From Hymenobacter gelipurpurascens (lineage in GTDB: Bacteria; Bacteroidota; Bacteroidia; Cytophagales; Hymenobacteraceae), in contig NZ_FYEW01000002.1 of assembly GCF_900187375.1 (NCBI RefSeq), positions 744,001 to 808,000 of the forward strand: a stretch of 64,000 nucleotides of DNA. Direction: 5' to 3'. The notes under the pieces were generated by a model. The model was not told the DNA's origin. It was given only the letters and a program-made list of their open reading frames with translations, and did not search any database. Below, one piece after another: positions 25,900-35,286 of the stretch (the first letter of the stretch is position 1; each line of letters begins with the position of its first letter). The translations under genes were made by a program, and so were the position numbers.

Positions 25900-28500
25900 C
25901 TAGGGCCGCCGGCTTTCTAAGCTTGGCGTAGCGGCGGCCGGCGGCACGGGGCGCTGGTAGGTCTGCCATAGGGCCGCATCGGAAGGAGCTTTGGGCAATT
26001 GCGAGGGCTCCCACTCAAACTTCGCCTCTTTTGGGCTCAACTCAGCTACAGTAGTAAGCCGGGCAGCGTGCGGGTATAGGGTGGTTGCTATCTGGTAATG
26101 AAAAGGCCCTTTTTTCAGATGCCGCCCAATCATGATGGCCTGCATCTGACTAACAGCCACTTGATAGCGGCCATCAGCTGCGCGCTCGTAGTGTACGGCA
26201 TGAGCACTTCGCCAATCAGAATAAACGGAGCTGTACAGGTTGGCAATGGTCCCGGCCCGGCCCAACTGGCTGCCATGGTACTTGTGCGCCACCATGTTAT
26301 GATGAATGGTATCTTCCTGCCACAACGCCTCATACTGCGTCACGGCGTAGGTGTCGGTGTTAATAAACAACCGGCCTTCATAGCCCGACGCGAGATATAA
26401 GCCCGTTGTGCGGGAGTTGGCCTTTTTGGCCTTGAAGCTGATAACATAGGTAGTAACAGCGCCACTTTGCAGAATAGTATCAAACCGCAGGCTGTACTTA
26501 CTTAGGGCACGGGCCTGAAACAAGGGCGAAACTCGGACCGGGTCAGAGGAGTGCACGGAGCCGCCAACCCCGCCGAACAGTGCATCCTGCAACACGGGCT
26601 CCTGCCTACCTCTGAGAACATGTGCGTTGTGCACTCGTAGCTTGGGGCTGGGCCCCATGATGCTGTGGTAGCTGCGGAAACCGGCCGGCACAAAGGCATC
26701 GGCCAAGTACTCTATCTCATACTGTACCGTATCGAAGTTGCTGATGCGGCGGTGGGTGTACACTTCTGTGGCATCGTCGGCAAAACGATAGTTCTGCGGA
26801 ATGGCCTTAATCACCTTCTTCATAATCTTCGCCGGATTCTGCGATTGCGCACTCACGCGCACATCGGCCAGGGCGTAGGCGGCCGGCTCCAGTCTGATTA
26901 CCAGTGAACCTGCCGTAGCTGTTGCCGGTACGTTGGCCGTCTGGTAGCCTACACTCGTGATTTGCAGTATTTCTGCGCGGCCGGCCGTCAACTCAAAATG
27001 GCCTTGCGCATTGGCAACGGTGCCGGTAGCGCGGCCAGGAACTGCCACTGTTGCAAATGGCACTACTGCGCCCGTTTTGCGGTCCAAAACTGTGCCTTGA
27101 ACTCGCGCGAGTGTCCCTACTGTACTTGCCGAACCCTTCCGTTGTATGGCGGGGTTCAACTGGCTTAGAGGCACCTGTGAGGAGGCTCCTGCAACCGCCG
27201 CTACAGCCGGAGCAGGCTCAGCGCTGCCTTCACCTTGGTGAGGTGGATGTACGCTTTTCAGAAACAGAAACCCATCAACTACTTCGCTCCAGGGCCCGGC
27301 CAGAGGGGTGTAATCGATGGCGGAGGTAGTAAGGATAGCCTTGGGCGCATCATGCTTCAGGCTCACGAAAGCGTACTCGCTGCCCTGGCCTAGCAACTCC
27401 GCCTCCAAACTCCCAGCCTGTGGCACCGGCACCGTGCGCAACTCCCCTACCCGCTGGTAGGTGCCACCACCGGCCAGCGTACCAAGCACATACACATCGT
27501 GGGGCCGTAGAGCAGCCTGCACGGCGCGGCCCATGGGCCGAAATGCCTGTATTTCTTCGTTGTTGAGTACTTCCAGCTTATTGGCCAGGTGTGGCAGTGC
27601 GCCCCAGCACACCACTTTTTCCTGCGAATGCTGGCCTAGGTACCAAAGCAGGTTGTCGGCCATCTGGGCATCGCGGGGGTTGTTGTCGACGGCTTTAAAC
27701 CCCGCTTCTGACTTTATGGATAAGTCGTTGGCGGCATAGCTGCGGGCCATGGCCTGCATGCTGCGTAAGTTTTGGAGCCAGAAGGCGGCCCGAGTCCGAC
27801 GTGGAATATCGGGGCCGGCCGCTATTTTTTGCAGCAGCTTGCTGGCTTTGGCTAACTGGCTTTCGAATAAAGCCGGTTGAAAGTTTTGGGGTACTACGAA
27901 GTGGCCTAGCGCTGCTACCACTTCCTCTAAATAGTCGTAGCCAATAGTGTTGGCACCTTTTTCTGGGCGTAGAAACTCCTGTAATTCCTCCACCAGCTCG
28001 TCGCGATAGTCGCCGCCCAGCTGCCCATCAAAGCCGGCCACGCGTAGGCCACCTTTGCCCAGCAGCGGCAGAATACCCTGAAACTCCTGTGTGCTAGTCC
28101 AGATGGGAAAAACGCTGTTTTCCAGTGCTTCCGGCACTGTCACTCCGGCATTTATATCGCGCTGCGCTCTGTCCAATTCATAAAACCCGCTTTCAAAGGC
28201 CACGGTGGTAAAGCCCATACGCTCTTTCAGGAAGCGCAGGAGGCGGATTTTAGCCTCCGTTACATTGCCCTCGCCGTGGGTGGGCTCGCCCAGCATTACT
28301 ACCCGCGCGCTGCCTATTTCCTGCACCAAAAATTCCAGATCAGAAAAGTTGGTATCGGTGGCGCTGATGCTGCGGAGTGCATGTACCGGAAGCTTCGACC
28401 GAGTGGTTGTAGTTGTAATAGCCGACTGGCCTAGACCCGTTGTAATAGCACTTACTGCTAGCAAGCCAGACGCCAGCAAGCGCCGAAAATTCTTCACCAT
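25900..28500 (-). CDS. Erythromycin-esterase-like domain fused to carboxypeptidase-like domain and unknown C-region
   Basis: An 866-residue exported protein with a hydrophobic N-terminal signal. About residues 40-410 match the erythromycin esterase (EreA/EreB-like) fold: VVMLGEPTHGEGNVTEAK, TTVAFESGFYELDRAQRDI, LRVAGFDGQLGG. The late His motif is diverged (VVCWGALPHLANK), so activity is uncertain. Residues about 455-540 are a carboxypeptidase-regulatory-like sandwich (GTVLDRKTGAVVPFATVAVP). The last 300 residues (IMKKVIKAIPQNYRF, DTVQYEIEYLADAF, GYEGRLFINTDTYAVTQYEA) resemble the barrel-associated region of surface proteins that carry this sandwich, but I cannot name the family. Antibiotic hydrolysis should not be assumed. 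Confidence 0.75.
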   Translation of the reverse strand: MVKNFRRLLASGLLAVSAITTGLGQSAITTTTTRSKLPVHALRSISATDTNFSDLEFLVQEIGSARVVMLGEPTHGEGNVTEAKIRLLRFLKERMGFTTVAFESGFYELDRAQRDINAGVTVPEALENSVFPIWTSTQEFQGILPLLGKGGLRVAGFDGQLGGDYRDELVEELQEFLRPEKGANTIGYDYLEEVVAALGHFVVPQNFQPALFESQLAKASKLLQKIAAGPDIPRRTRAAFWLQNLRSMQAMARSYAANDLSIKSEAGFKAVDNNPRDAQMADNLLWYLGQHSQEKVVCWGALPHLANKLEVLNNEEIQAFRPMGRAVQAALRPHDVYVLGTLAGGGTYQRVGELRTVPVPQAGSLEAELLGQGSEYAFVSLKHDAPKAILTTSAIDYTPLAGPWSEVVDGFLFLKSVHPPHQGEGSAEPAPAVAAVAGASSQVPLSQLNPAIQRKGSASTVGTLARVQGTVLDRKTGAVVPFATVAVPGRATGTVANAQGHFELTAGRAEILQITSVGYQTANVPATATAGSLVIRLEPAAYALADVRVSAQSQNPAKIMKKVIKAIPQNYRFADDATEVYTHRRISNFDTVQYEIEYLADAFVPAGFRSYHSIMGPSPKLRVHNAHVLRGRQEPVLQDALFGGVGGSVHSSDPVRVSPLFQARALSKYSLRFDTILQSGAVTTYVISFKAKKANSRTTGLYLASGYEGRLFINTDTYAVTQYEALWQEDTIHHNMVAHKYHGSQLGRAGTIANLYSSVYSDWRSAHAVHYERAADGRYQVAVSQMQAIMIGRHLKKGPFHYQIATTLYPHAARLTTVAELSPKEAKFEWEPSQLPKAPSDAALWQTYQRPVPPAAATPSLESRRP

Positions 28501-28612
28501 ATAATCTACTTGGATAATTATTGTTACTACCGTAACTGTTGAGCAAGGTATAGTATTCCTCAGATATTAAGATTCTGGTTTCACTACCTCACCAGCATAT
28601 AGCCGTTGCCAC

Positions 28613-28662
28613 AAACACCAAGAGGCCCTTCCGCTTGGTAGCAGAAGGGCCTCTTGGTGTTT
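28613..28662. terminator. Terminator of the lipoprotein gene
   Basis: AAACACCAAGAGGCCCTTC pairs with GAAGGGCCTCTTGGTGTTT across a 12-base loop, with a T run to the right and A-rich left flank. The bases from 28501 to 28612 show nothing further. Confidence 0.8.
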
Positions 28663-28690
28663 TTTCGGAGTGGCTTTTCCAGCCAATACC

Positions 28691-29107
28691 CTATTCTTTT
28701 TCCAGACGCAGCTCGGCACCGGCCGCGCTTTTCAGCGTCAGCTTGTCATCGGTGAGCGTTACTACACTGAACGTGTTGCTTTCGGCAGCACCTTCGGGCG
28801 TCATCGTGATGGTTTTAGCCGTCTGGTCGAAGGCATATTTGCCGTTTACCGTACCGGTTGGTGCAGCCATATTGTACTGGCCGTTAGCGAAGAACGTGAT
28901 GCGCTCATCTTCCTGCGCATCTGTTTGCTTCACCTTGTCGCCGGCTGAACTCAGCTCTTTATCCGTTTTCCAGACTTTGCTGTCTTTGCCATAGAGCATA
29001 TTCACGCCTTCTACTTTGCCTTCTTTGCTGCCGCAGGAAGTGGTAAAAATGGCGAGCAACATCAGCAGGCTGGCCAGATAGCGGAGGGTAATGGACTGCG
29101 TTTTCAT
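28691..29107 (-). CDS. Small lipoprotein, lipocalin-like
   Basis: A 138-residue protein with a lipoprotein signal: hydrophobic stretch YLASLLMLLAIFTTSCGS with the lipobox cysteine at about residue 25. The mature part (VWKTDKELSSAGD, ITFFANGQYNM, GKYAFDQTAKTITMTPEG, LTDDKLTLKSAAGAELRLEK) has the strand pattern of small lipocalin-like proteins of Bacteroidota, in which a formula for remaining signal or free energy of a single cup-shaped barrel is conserved only loosely. Ligand and partner are unknown. It stands alone between two intergenic gaps. Confidence 0.65.
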   Translation of the reverse strand: MKTQSITLRYLASLLMLLAIFTTSCGSKEGKVEGVNMLYGKDSKVWKTDKELSSAGDKVKQTDAQEDERITFFANGQYNMAAPTGTVNGKYAFDQTAKTITMTPEGAAESNTFSVVTLTDDKLTLKSAAGAELRLEKE

Positions 29108-29339
29108 GGGTGTAGGGAGATGAATGAAAAGAATACTGCCAGACTGGTATAAGGCCCGACAGCGAGAGTTCGAATACTGCGCTTCTTACGGTAGCCTACG
29201 CCAAGATGTTCAACTAAGCTTAAGCTCCTCCATAACCTTACAACTTATTGAAAGGCCTTAGCGTAAGACGCACTACCGACATCCTGCATCTGCTTGATAA
29301 CCGGCCTTTTCCTCTCCTCACCTTTAACTTGCACTAGCT

Positions 29340-29639
29340 ATGGGACTGTTTGATTTTCTCTCCAACGAAGGCGATAAAAAACCTGTTGAGCCTGCTAATA
29401 AGCCCGCTGCTGGCGGTGGTACCGATTTCTTCGGCAACAATGCCAACGCAGCCAGCAATACCGCTGCCGCCGGCGATACCTACACCGTAGTAAGCGGCGA
29501 TTCGCTCTCCAAAATTGCCAAGCACCACTATGGCGATGCCGCCAAATGGCACCAGATCTATGACGCCAACAAAGGCGTTATCGGCTCCAACCCCGACCTC
29601 ATTGAAGTAGGCCAAGTCCTGACGCTACCCAAGCTCTAG
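29340..29639 (+). CDS. Small LysM-domain protein without signal peptide
   Basis: A 99-residue protein: a flexible Asn/Ala/Gly-rich first half, then one LysM domain at about residues 47-99 (YTVVSGDSLSKIAKHHYGDA, WHQIYDANKGVI, DLIEVGQVLTLP). It looks like the C-terminal half of the potassium-binding protein Kbp (YgaU) of E. coli but lacks the BON domain. No export signal is visible, so it may act in the cytosol or leave by an unknown route. The TAG stop is part of a CTAGGCCACTC repeat, and a terminator follows. Confidence 0.8.
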   Translation: MGLFDFLSNEGDKKPVEPANKPAAGGGTDFFGNNANAASNTAAAGDTYTVVSGDSLSKIAKHHYGDAAKWHQIYDANKGVIGSNPDLIEVGQVLTLPKL

Positions 29640-29666
29640 GCCACTCGCCCTCCTTAGAAATATCCT

Positions 29667-29695
29667 AAAAGCTGCCTTCACAAAAGGCAGCTTTT
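29667..29695. terminator. Intrinsic terminator after the LysM gene
   Basis: AAAAGCTGCCTT pairs with AAGGCAGCTTTT, followed by more T. From here to 29921 the sequence is AT-rich with no gene; it contains the full palindrome GTGGCCTAGGCCAC near 29874-29887. Confidence 0.85.
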
Positions 29696-29921
29696 TTTAT
29701 GCTTTAACAGACGATTTTACTGAAAATAAAAAAGTTTTTCGCTTGGCTTTGCAGTCACTGAAGCCGTTAAGATCAGTGGCATGCAGCACTTGCCGAGAGC
29801 AACCATAACGCGAATATTAACTACTAAAACCTCATTTCTAACAACTTACCACACCCTGGCATTTACTCGCTCGTGGCCTAGGCCACTACCCGCCGCTGCG
29901 AAAAAATATTTTACCAATCTA

Positions 29922-29951
29922 TTGCAGATATCAAATCCGGCTATACATTTG
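29922..29951 (+). promoter_or_regulatory. Promoter of the methionine operon
   Basis: Minus-33 TTG (29922-29924), 19 bases, minus-7 TACATTTG (29944-29951): an exact match to the Bacteroidota pattern. Transcription should start near 29957, about 45 bases before the riboswitch. Confidence 0.7.
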
Positions 29952-30002
29952 CAACACCAACACGGTACTCCTCTGCTCGCGGCAGAGTAGTTTTCATAGG
30001 AT

Positions 30003-30110
30003 TTATACAGAAGCGGCGAGAGAACAGGCTCCCTGACCCGCTGGCAACCTTCGACCGCGCGAAAGGTGCCAATTCCTGCCCGACCAAGCTTTTGCTGGCG
30101 GGGCATATAA
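30003..30110 (+). ncRNA. SAM riboswitch (SAM-I/S-box type)
   Basis: The segment GGCTCCCTGACCCGCTGGCAACC followed, after a small stem, by AAAGGTGCCAATTCCTGCCC matches the conserved core of the SAM-I aptamer, including the GCAACC and GGTGCCAATTCC joining regions. TTATA at 30003-30007 can pair with TATAA at 30106-30110 as the closing helix. It sits between a promoter and the gene for O-acetylhomoserine sulfhydrylase, the expected place. A standard terminator is not obvious at its 3' side; instead a short Cys-rich reading frame begins 12 bases later. Expected effect: SAM binding lowers expression of metY, metX and hom. Confidence 0.8.
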
Positions 30111-30121
30111 CTCAGAGTGCC

Positions 30122-30286
30122 ATGGAAAACACCCCCGCTTTCGCCCGTTTGACCTCATCCGCCCCGGCTGCCTTGCTGCACGCCGCCTCGCCGATGGGTT
30201 TCTGTGTTGCTCCCGCCGTTTCGGTGGCCGCTCCCGTTGCTGCGCGAATGCGCTGCTGTTGCAGCGCCTGTTGTTGCTGTAGCTAA
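30122..30286 (+). CDS. Cysteine-rich leader peptide, putative attenuator
   Basis: A 54-codon frame from ATG 30122, in the leader between the SAM riboswitch and metY. The first 42 codons are Ala/Pro/Ser-rich and unremarkable. The last eleven residues are RCCCSACCCCS: seven cysteine codons in a ten-codon stretch just before the stop. This is the hallmark of a leader peptide whose translation slows when Cys-tRNA is short. The first cysteine codons lie in a hairpin (GCGCTG 30250-30255 with CAGCGC 30262-30267). ACCGCCC at 30286-30292, overlapping the stop codon, could pair with GGGCGGT at 30418-30424, a sequence that can instead pair with ACCGCC at 30396-30401. The alternative pairings are my inference. 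Cysteine attenuation is known in actinobacteria; I know of no described case here. Confidence 0.6.
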   Translation: MENTPAFARLTSSAPAALLHAASPMGFCVAPAVSVAAPVAARMRCCCSACCCCS

Positions 30287-30395
30287 CCGCCCGTAGGCCG
30301 GTTTCTCCGCACAACTCCCCTCCCCCTCTTCCTGGTTCTGCCCTCAGAGTGTTTGTGCCATCTAGGCCACTCTCAACAGGCCCCATCGCATCCTA

Positions 30396-30424
30396 ACCGC
30401 CACTTTTAGCCGGTTTTGGGCGGT
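30396..30424 (+). promoter_or_regulatory. Leader hairpin ahead of metY
   Basis: ACCGCC (30396-30401) can pair with GGCGGT (30419-30424), 83 bases before the metY start. The right arm can alternatively pair with 30286-30292 at the leader-peptide stop codon. No T run follows, so it would act other than as a standard terminator. Confidence 0.4.
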
Positions 30425-30485
30425 CTGCGCTACGTCTCATCGTGACCTCAACTCCCCTTCCAGACTTCTATCCTTCTTCCGATAA

Positions 30486-31895
<1,410 letters not shown>

Positions 31896-32035
31896 GACCA
31901 AGAGAGGGGTTGAACAAGTGGCTGCTGCTTCGTGGGGACAGCCAGAACTTGACCTTCAGCAGGCGTAATGCGGGCAGCCCGACGGATTTTTTGTGAGAGA
32001 GGAACCCGTTGAACTAAGCTGCCCGCCCATAGCCG

Positions 32036-32067
32036 GGGCTGAACCAGTGCGTCTGCTGGTTCAGCCC
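32036..32067 (+). other. Hairpin in the metY-metX gap
   Basis: GGGCTGAACCAG pairs perfectly with CTGGTTCAGCCC over an eight-base loop. The 320-base gap 31896-32215 holds this hairpin, a weaker GATTGAG/CTCAATC hairpin near 32113-32145 and the one at 32171; no further gene is seen. Confidence 0.6.
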
Positions 32068-32170
32068 GCGGGCTTTGGAACAGGAATAATGTGAGGCTTC
32101 GGCTTCGCATGGATTGAGCAACGCGAATTGCGATACCTCAATCATACTTATTAGTACTGCATGACCAGCG

Positions 32171-32202
32171 AAGCGGAGGCTGGCCTAGACCAGCCTCCGC
32201 TT
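32171..32202 (+). terminator. Terminator-like hairpin just before metX
   Basis: AAGCGGAGGCTGG pairs with CCAGCCTCCGCTT over the loop CCTAGA, followed by TTTGCTTTTG and then the metX ATG 13 bases later. The loop spans a TGGCCTAG motif copy. It would lower readthrough from metY into metX, or act as an attenuator of metX. Confidence 0.65.
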
Positions 32203-32215
32203 TTGCTTTTGCCCT

Positions 32216-33253
32216 ATGTCTGACATCGACCAACAAATTTTTCGGTTACCTAGGCCACTCCGGCTGGAAAGCGGCGCTGTGCTGCCGCACGTGGAAGTGG
32301 CCTACCACACCTACGGACGTCTTAATGCCTCCCGCGACAACGTGGTATGGGTATGCCACGCCCTCACGGCTAACGCAGACGTGCTAAGCTGGTGGCCCGG
32401 CTTGTTTGGGAAAGACACCTACTTCGACCCTGCCGATTGGTTTATTGTGTGCGCCAACGTGTTGGGCTCCTGCTACGGCAGCACCGGCCCACTCACGCCA
32501 AACCCTGTAACCGAGAAAGTGTCCTACCAGCATTTTCCGCTGCTGACCATCCGCGACCTGGTTTCGGCGCACGAGGCGCTGCGGGAACACCTGGCCCTGA
32601 CGCGTATTCATACGCTAATTGGTGGCTCATTGGGCGGACAACAAGCTGTGGAATGGGCTATTCAGCGCCCCGAGCTATTTGAGAACTTGGTGTTGCTGGC
32701 CACCAGCGCCCGGCACTCAGCCTGGGGCATTGCCTTCAACGAAGCCCAACGTCTCGCCATTCAGGCCGACCCAACTTATTACACCGCCACACCGGATAGC
32801 GGCGCAACTGGCCTACGGGCCGCCCGCGCCGTGGCCCTGCTCAGCTACCGCAGCTATGAGGCCTACGAAAGCGCGCAAACCGAGCCCGATGATGCCGTAA
32901 TCACGGATTTCCGGGCCAGCTCTTACCAGCGCTACCAGGGCGACAAGCTGGTGGCTCGGTTCAATGCGCACAGCTACGTCACGCTATCGAGGGCTATGGA
33001 TTCGCACCACGTAGGCCGGGGCCGGGAGGGCGTGAAGGCTGCGTTAGGCCGAATTCGGGCGCGGACGCTGGTTATCGGTATCACCTCCGATGTGCTGTTC
33101 CCAACGAGTGAGCAGCAGCTGTTGGCCCGCCACATTCGGGGCGCCATGTATGCCGAAATGGATTCGCAGTACGGCCACGATGGCTTCCTGATTGAAACGG
33201 CGCAAATCACCCATTTACTCGAACGCTTTTACGTCCAGACTTATGTCCACTAA
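32216..33253 (+). CDS. metX: Homoserine O-acetyltransferase
   Basis: Acetylates homoserine with acetyl-CoA, giving the substrate of MetY; cytosolic alpha/beta-hydrolase fold. The 345-residue protein shows VWVCHALTANAD, the nucleophile motif LIGGSLGGQQAVEWA (Ser138), ATSARHSAWGIAFNEAQR and the C-terminal DSQYGHDGFLIE with the catalytic histidine. Length and motifs are normal for the short MetX form of this phylum. The N-terminal LPRPL segment is encoded by a CTAGGCCACTC repeat. Its last eleven bases overlap the start of hom, so the two are translated as a pair. Confidence 0.95.
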   Translation: MSDIDQQIFRLPRPLRLESGAVLPHVEVAYHTYGRLNASRDNVVWVCHALTANADVLSWWPGLFGKDTYFDPADWFIVCANVLGSCYGSTGPLTPNPVTEKVSYQHFPLLTIRDLVSAHEALREHLALTRIHTLIGGSLGGQQAVEWAIQRPELFENLVLLATSARHSAWGIAFNEAQRLAIQADPTYYTATPDSGATGLRAARAVALLSYRSYEAYESAQTEPDDAVITDFRASSYQRYQGDKLVARFNAHSYVTLSRAMDSHHVGRGREGVKAALGRIRARTLVIGITSDVLFPTSEQQLLARHIRGAMYAEMDSQYGHDGFLIETAQITHLLERFYVQTYVH

Positions 33254-34520
33254 CCTGCCAACAACCTCCCAAGCTACTCCTGCTACTACGGCCGCTCAGC
33301 CGTGGCGCGTGGGCCTGATTGGCTTCGGCTGCGTAGGCCAGGGGCTATACGATATCCTGCAGCAACAGCCGCAAACCGGTTTCGACATTAGCCGCATCGT
33401 GGTGAAAAACCACACGAAAGAACGGCCGTTACCCGCTAATCGGTTTGAGTTTAACGCCGATGATCTGCTGGCCGACGACACGCTGGACGTGCTGGTAGAA
33501 GTTATTGATGATGCCGATGAAGCCTTCCGGTTGGTAGCGGAAGCCCTGCGGCGGGGCCGCCGGGTGGTTACGGCCAACAAAGCTATGCTGGCGCGCCACC
33601 TCCCCGAGCTGGTGCAGCTGCAGCACGAAGGCCACGGCACCTTATTATATGAGGCGGCCGTGTGCGGCAGCATTCCGGTTATCCGGACGCTGGACGCCTA
33701 CTTCGGAGTGGAGCCATTGCGCCGCCTCACGGGCATTCTCAACGGCTCCTCCAACTACGTGCTCACGCGCATGGGCGAGGACGCCTCCGACTATGCCCTG
33801 GCCCTTGCCGAGGCCCAGGCAAAAGGTTTCGCCGAAACCGATCCGTCGTTGGATATGGGGGCTTTCGACCCGCGCTCCAAAGCGGTATTGCTGGCGGCTC
33901 ATGCGTATGGCGCTTTTCTGCAGCTAGAGCAGGTATTGAACCTGGGCATTGAGGGCATCAGTGCCGTTGATATTGCGTTTGCTGCCACGCTAGGCCAGAA
34001 AATCAAGGTAGTGGCAGGCCTACAGCGCCTCCCCGATGGTCGCGTAACGGCCTTGGTAACCCCGCAGTTTGTGGGGCCGGAGTCGCCGCTGTACACGGTG
34101 GACAATGAGTTCAACGGCGTGGTACTAGAGGCTGATTTTGCGGGTGAGCAGTTTCTGCGCGGCCGGGGCGCGGGCGGCCACCCCACCGGCTCGGCTGTGC
34201 TGGCCGATTTGGCCGCGCTGCGCCAGGGCTTTGCCTATCAGTATCCCAAAGCCAACGCCACCACTCCGGCCTACGCTTCCGATCTGGAAGTGGAAATCTA
34301 CCTGCGCACTGACGAAGAACGCATCATCGACCTGCTTGACTTCAGCGAGATTTCAGAAGAAGCCGACGAGGATGAGTACGTGGTAGGTTTTGTGGCGCTG
34401 GAAAACCTCATCCGTCACCGCGACACGCTGCGCAAGTACGGCGCCTTTATTGTGCGTACCGGGCAGCTACGGCCCATCAGCACGGCTGTAGCGGCGGTGG
34501 TGGAAGAGGAGTCCTTTTAA
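33243..34520 (+). CDS. hom: Homoserine dehydrogenase
   Basis: Reduces aspartate semialdehyde to homoserine with NAD(P)H. Start at ATG 33243, inside the end of metX (11-base overlap); an in-frame TTG 17 codons earlier would lie deep in metX. The 425-residue protein has the nucleotide fold VGLIGFGCVGQGLYDIL after a short Thr/Ala-rich tail, VTANKAMLARHLPEL, YEAAVCGSIPVIRTL, GILNGSSNYVLTRM and AETDPSLDMGAFDPRSKAVLLA. The catalytic region is complete. The C-terminal 100 residues are shorter and more diverged than a standard ACT domain. With asd upstream in the pathway it supplies homoserine to MetX. Confidence 0.93.
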   Translation: MSTNLPTTSQATPATTAAQPWRVGLIGFGCVGQGLYDILQQQPQTGFDISRIVVKNHTKERPLPANRFEFNADDLLADDTLDVLVEVIDDADEAFRLVAEALRRGRRVVTANKAMLARHLPELVQLQHEGHGTLLYEAAVCGSIPVIRTLDAYFGVEPLRRLTGILNGSSNYVLTRMGEDASDYALALAEAQAKGFAETDPSLDMGAFDPRSKAVLLAAHAYGAFLQLEQVLNLGIEGISAVDIAFAATLGQKIKVVAGLQRLPDGRVTALVTPQFVGPESPLYTVDNEFNGVVLEADFAGEQFLRGRGAGGHPTGSAVLADLAALRQGFAYQYPKANATTPAYASDLEVEIYLRTDEERIIDLLDFSEISEEADEDEYVVGFVALENLIRHRDTLRKYGAFIVRTGQLRPISTAVAAVVEEESF

Positions 34521-34550
34521 CAGTTGGCGGCCATCGTAAGCTCTGTACAG

Positions 34551-34588
34551 AACCCCTTGTTTGGCTCCTGCCGGATAAGGGGTTTTCT
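34551..34588 (+). terminator. Terminator of the met operon
   Basis: AACCCCTT pairs with AAGGGGTT over an 18-base loop, followed by TTCTGTTT. Confidence 0.65.
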
Positions 34589-34596
34589 GTTTGGAG

Positions 34597-34604
34597 TACC
34601 TTTG
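34597..34604 (+). promoter_or_regulatory. Minus-7 promoter box for the HPP gene
   Basis: TACCTTTG followed by C, an exact match to the local consensus, 78 bases before ATG 34682. The minus-33 TTG is not evident. Confidence 0.5.
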
Positions 34605-34681
34605 CAGCCTTTTTGGGCCCTACTAGGCCTATAGTGCTGAGTAGCTGTGCATAGGTGCTACTCAGAATTTATCAGCATAGC

Positions 34682-35269
34682 ATGCGACAAAAATTGCGGA
34701 AACATGCGCGGCAGGCGCGCTACATTCTATATCAGGAAACCCTGTTTGATTTCAAGGAGCACGTCTGGACTTTTCTGGGCTCCTTCGCTGGTATTGCCCT
34801 TATTGGGCTACTGAACCGCTACTTTCTGGGCGCTAATGATACGATGCTGCTGGTAGGCTCCTTTGGGGCGTCGTCGGTGCTGATATATGGTATCATCAAT
34901 AGCCCGCTGGCTCAGCCACGCAACCTGATTGGGGGCCATTTGCTGAGTGCATTTGTTGGCGTGACGGTGTACAAGCTGGTGCCGGGGGAGCTATGGCTGG
35001 CAGCCGCGCTGGCGGTGTCCTTGTCCATCATCGGGATGCAAATAACCAAAACACTGCACCCGCCGGGTGGCGCTACGGCACTTATTGCCACCATCGGCTC
35101 GCCGCAGCTGAAGGCCCTGGGTTATTGGTATATGGTAATGCCAGTGCTGTCGGGCATTAGTATCCTGTTGCTGGTAGCCCTCCTCTTCAACAATGCTACT
35201 TCCAGTCGCCGCTACCCAACCAATAAATACTGGTATAAAGTCTGGCAACGCGGCTATGGCAGAACCTAG
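34682..35269 (+). CDS. HPP family integral membrane protein
   Basis: Start at ATG 34682 (an in-frame GTG lies nine codons upstream). The 195-residue protein has a basic N-terminal tail, then four to five hydrophobic segments. GSFGASSVLIYGIINSPLAQ and TLHPPGGATALIATIGS are the hallmark motifs of the HPP family. Some members in cyanobacteria and plants carry nitrite across membranes; whether this holds here is unknown. No CBS domains are attached, so this is the minimal form. Convergent with the esterase gene 17 bases on. Confidence 0.88.
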   Translation: MRQKLRKHARQARYILYQETLFDFKEHVWTFLGSFAGIALIGLLNRYFLGANDTMLLVGSFGASSVLIYGIINSPLAQPRNLIGGHLLSAFVGVTVYKLVPGELWLAAALAVSLSIIGMQITKTLHPPGGATALIATIGSPQLKALGYWYMVMPVLSGISILLLVALLFNNATSSRRYPTNKYWYKVWQRGYGRT

Positions 35270-35286
35270 CCGCCTAGGCCTATTGC

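Noticed and set aside
25900..28500. Macrolide resistance gene
   Set aside because: Only the fold is shared; the late histidine motif is changed and the protein is an exported fusion, so resistance is not supported.
31896..32215. A second riboswitch before metX
   Set aside because: Several hairpins are present, but none shows the conserved core of a SAM or other methionine-related aptamer I know.
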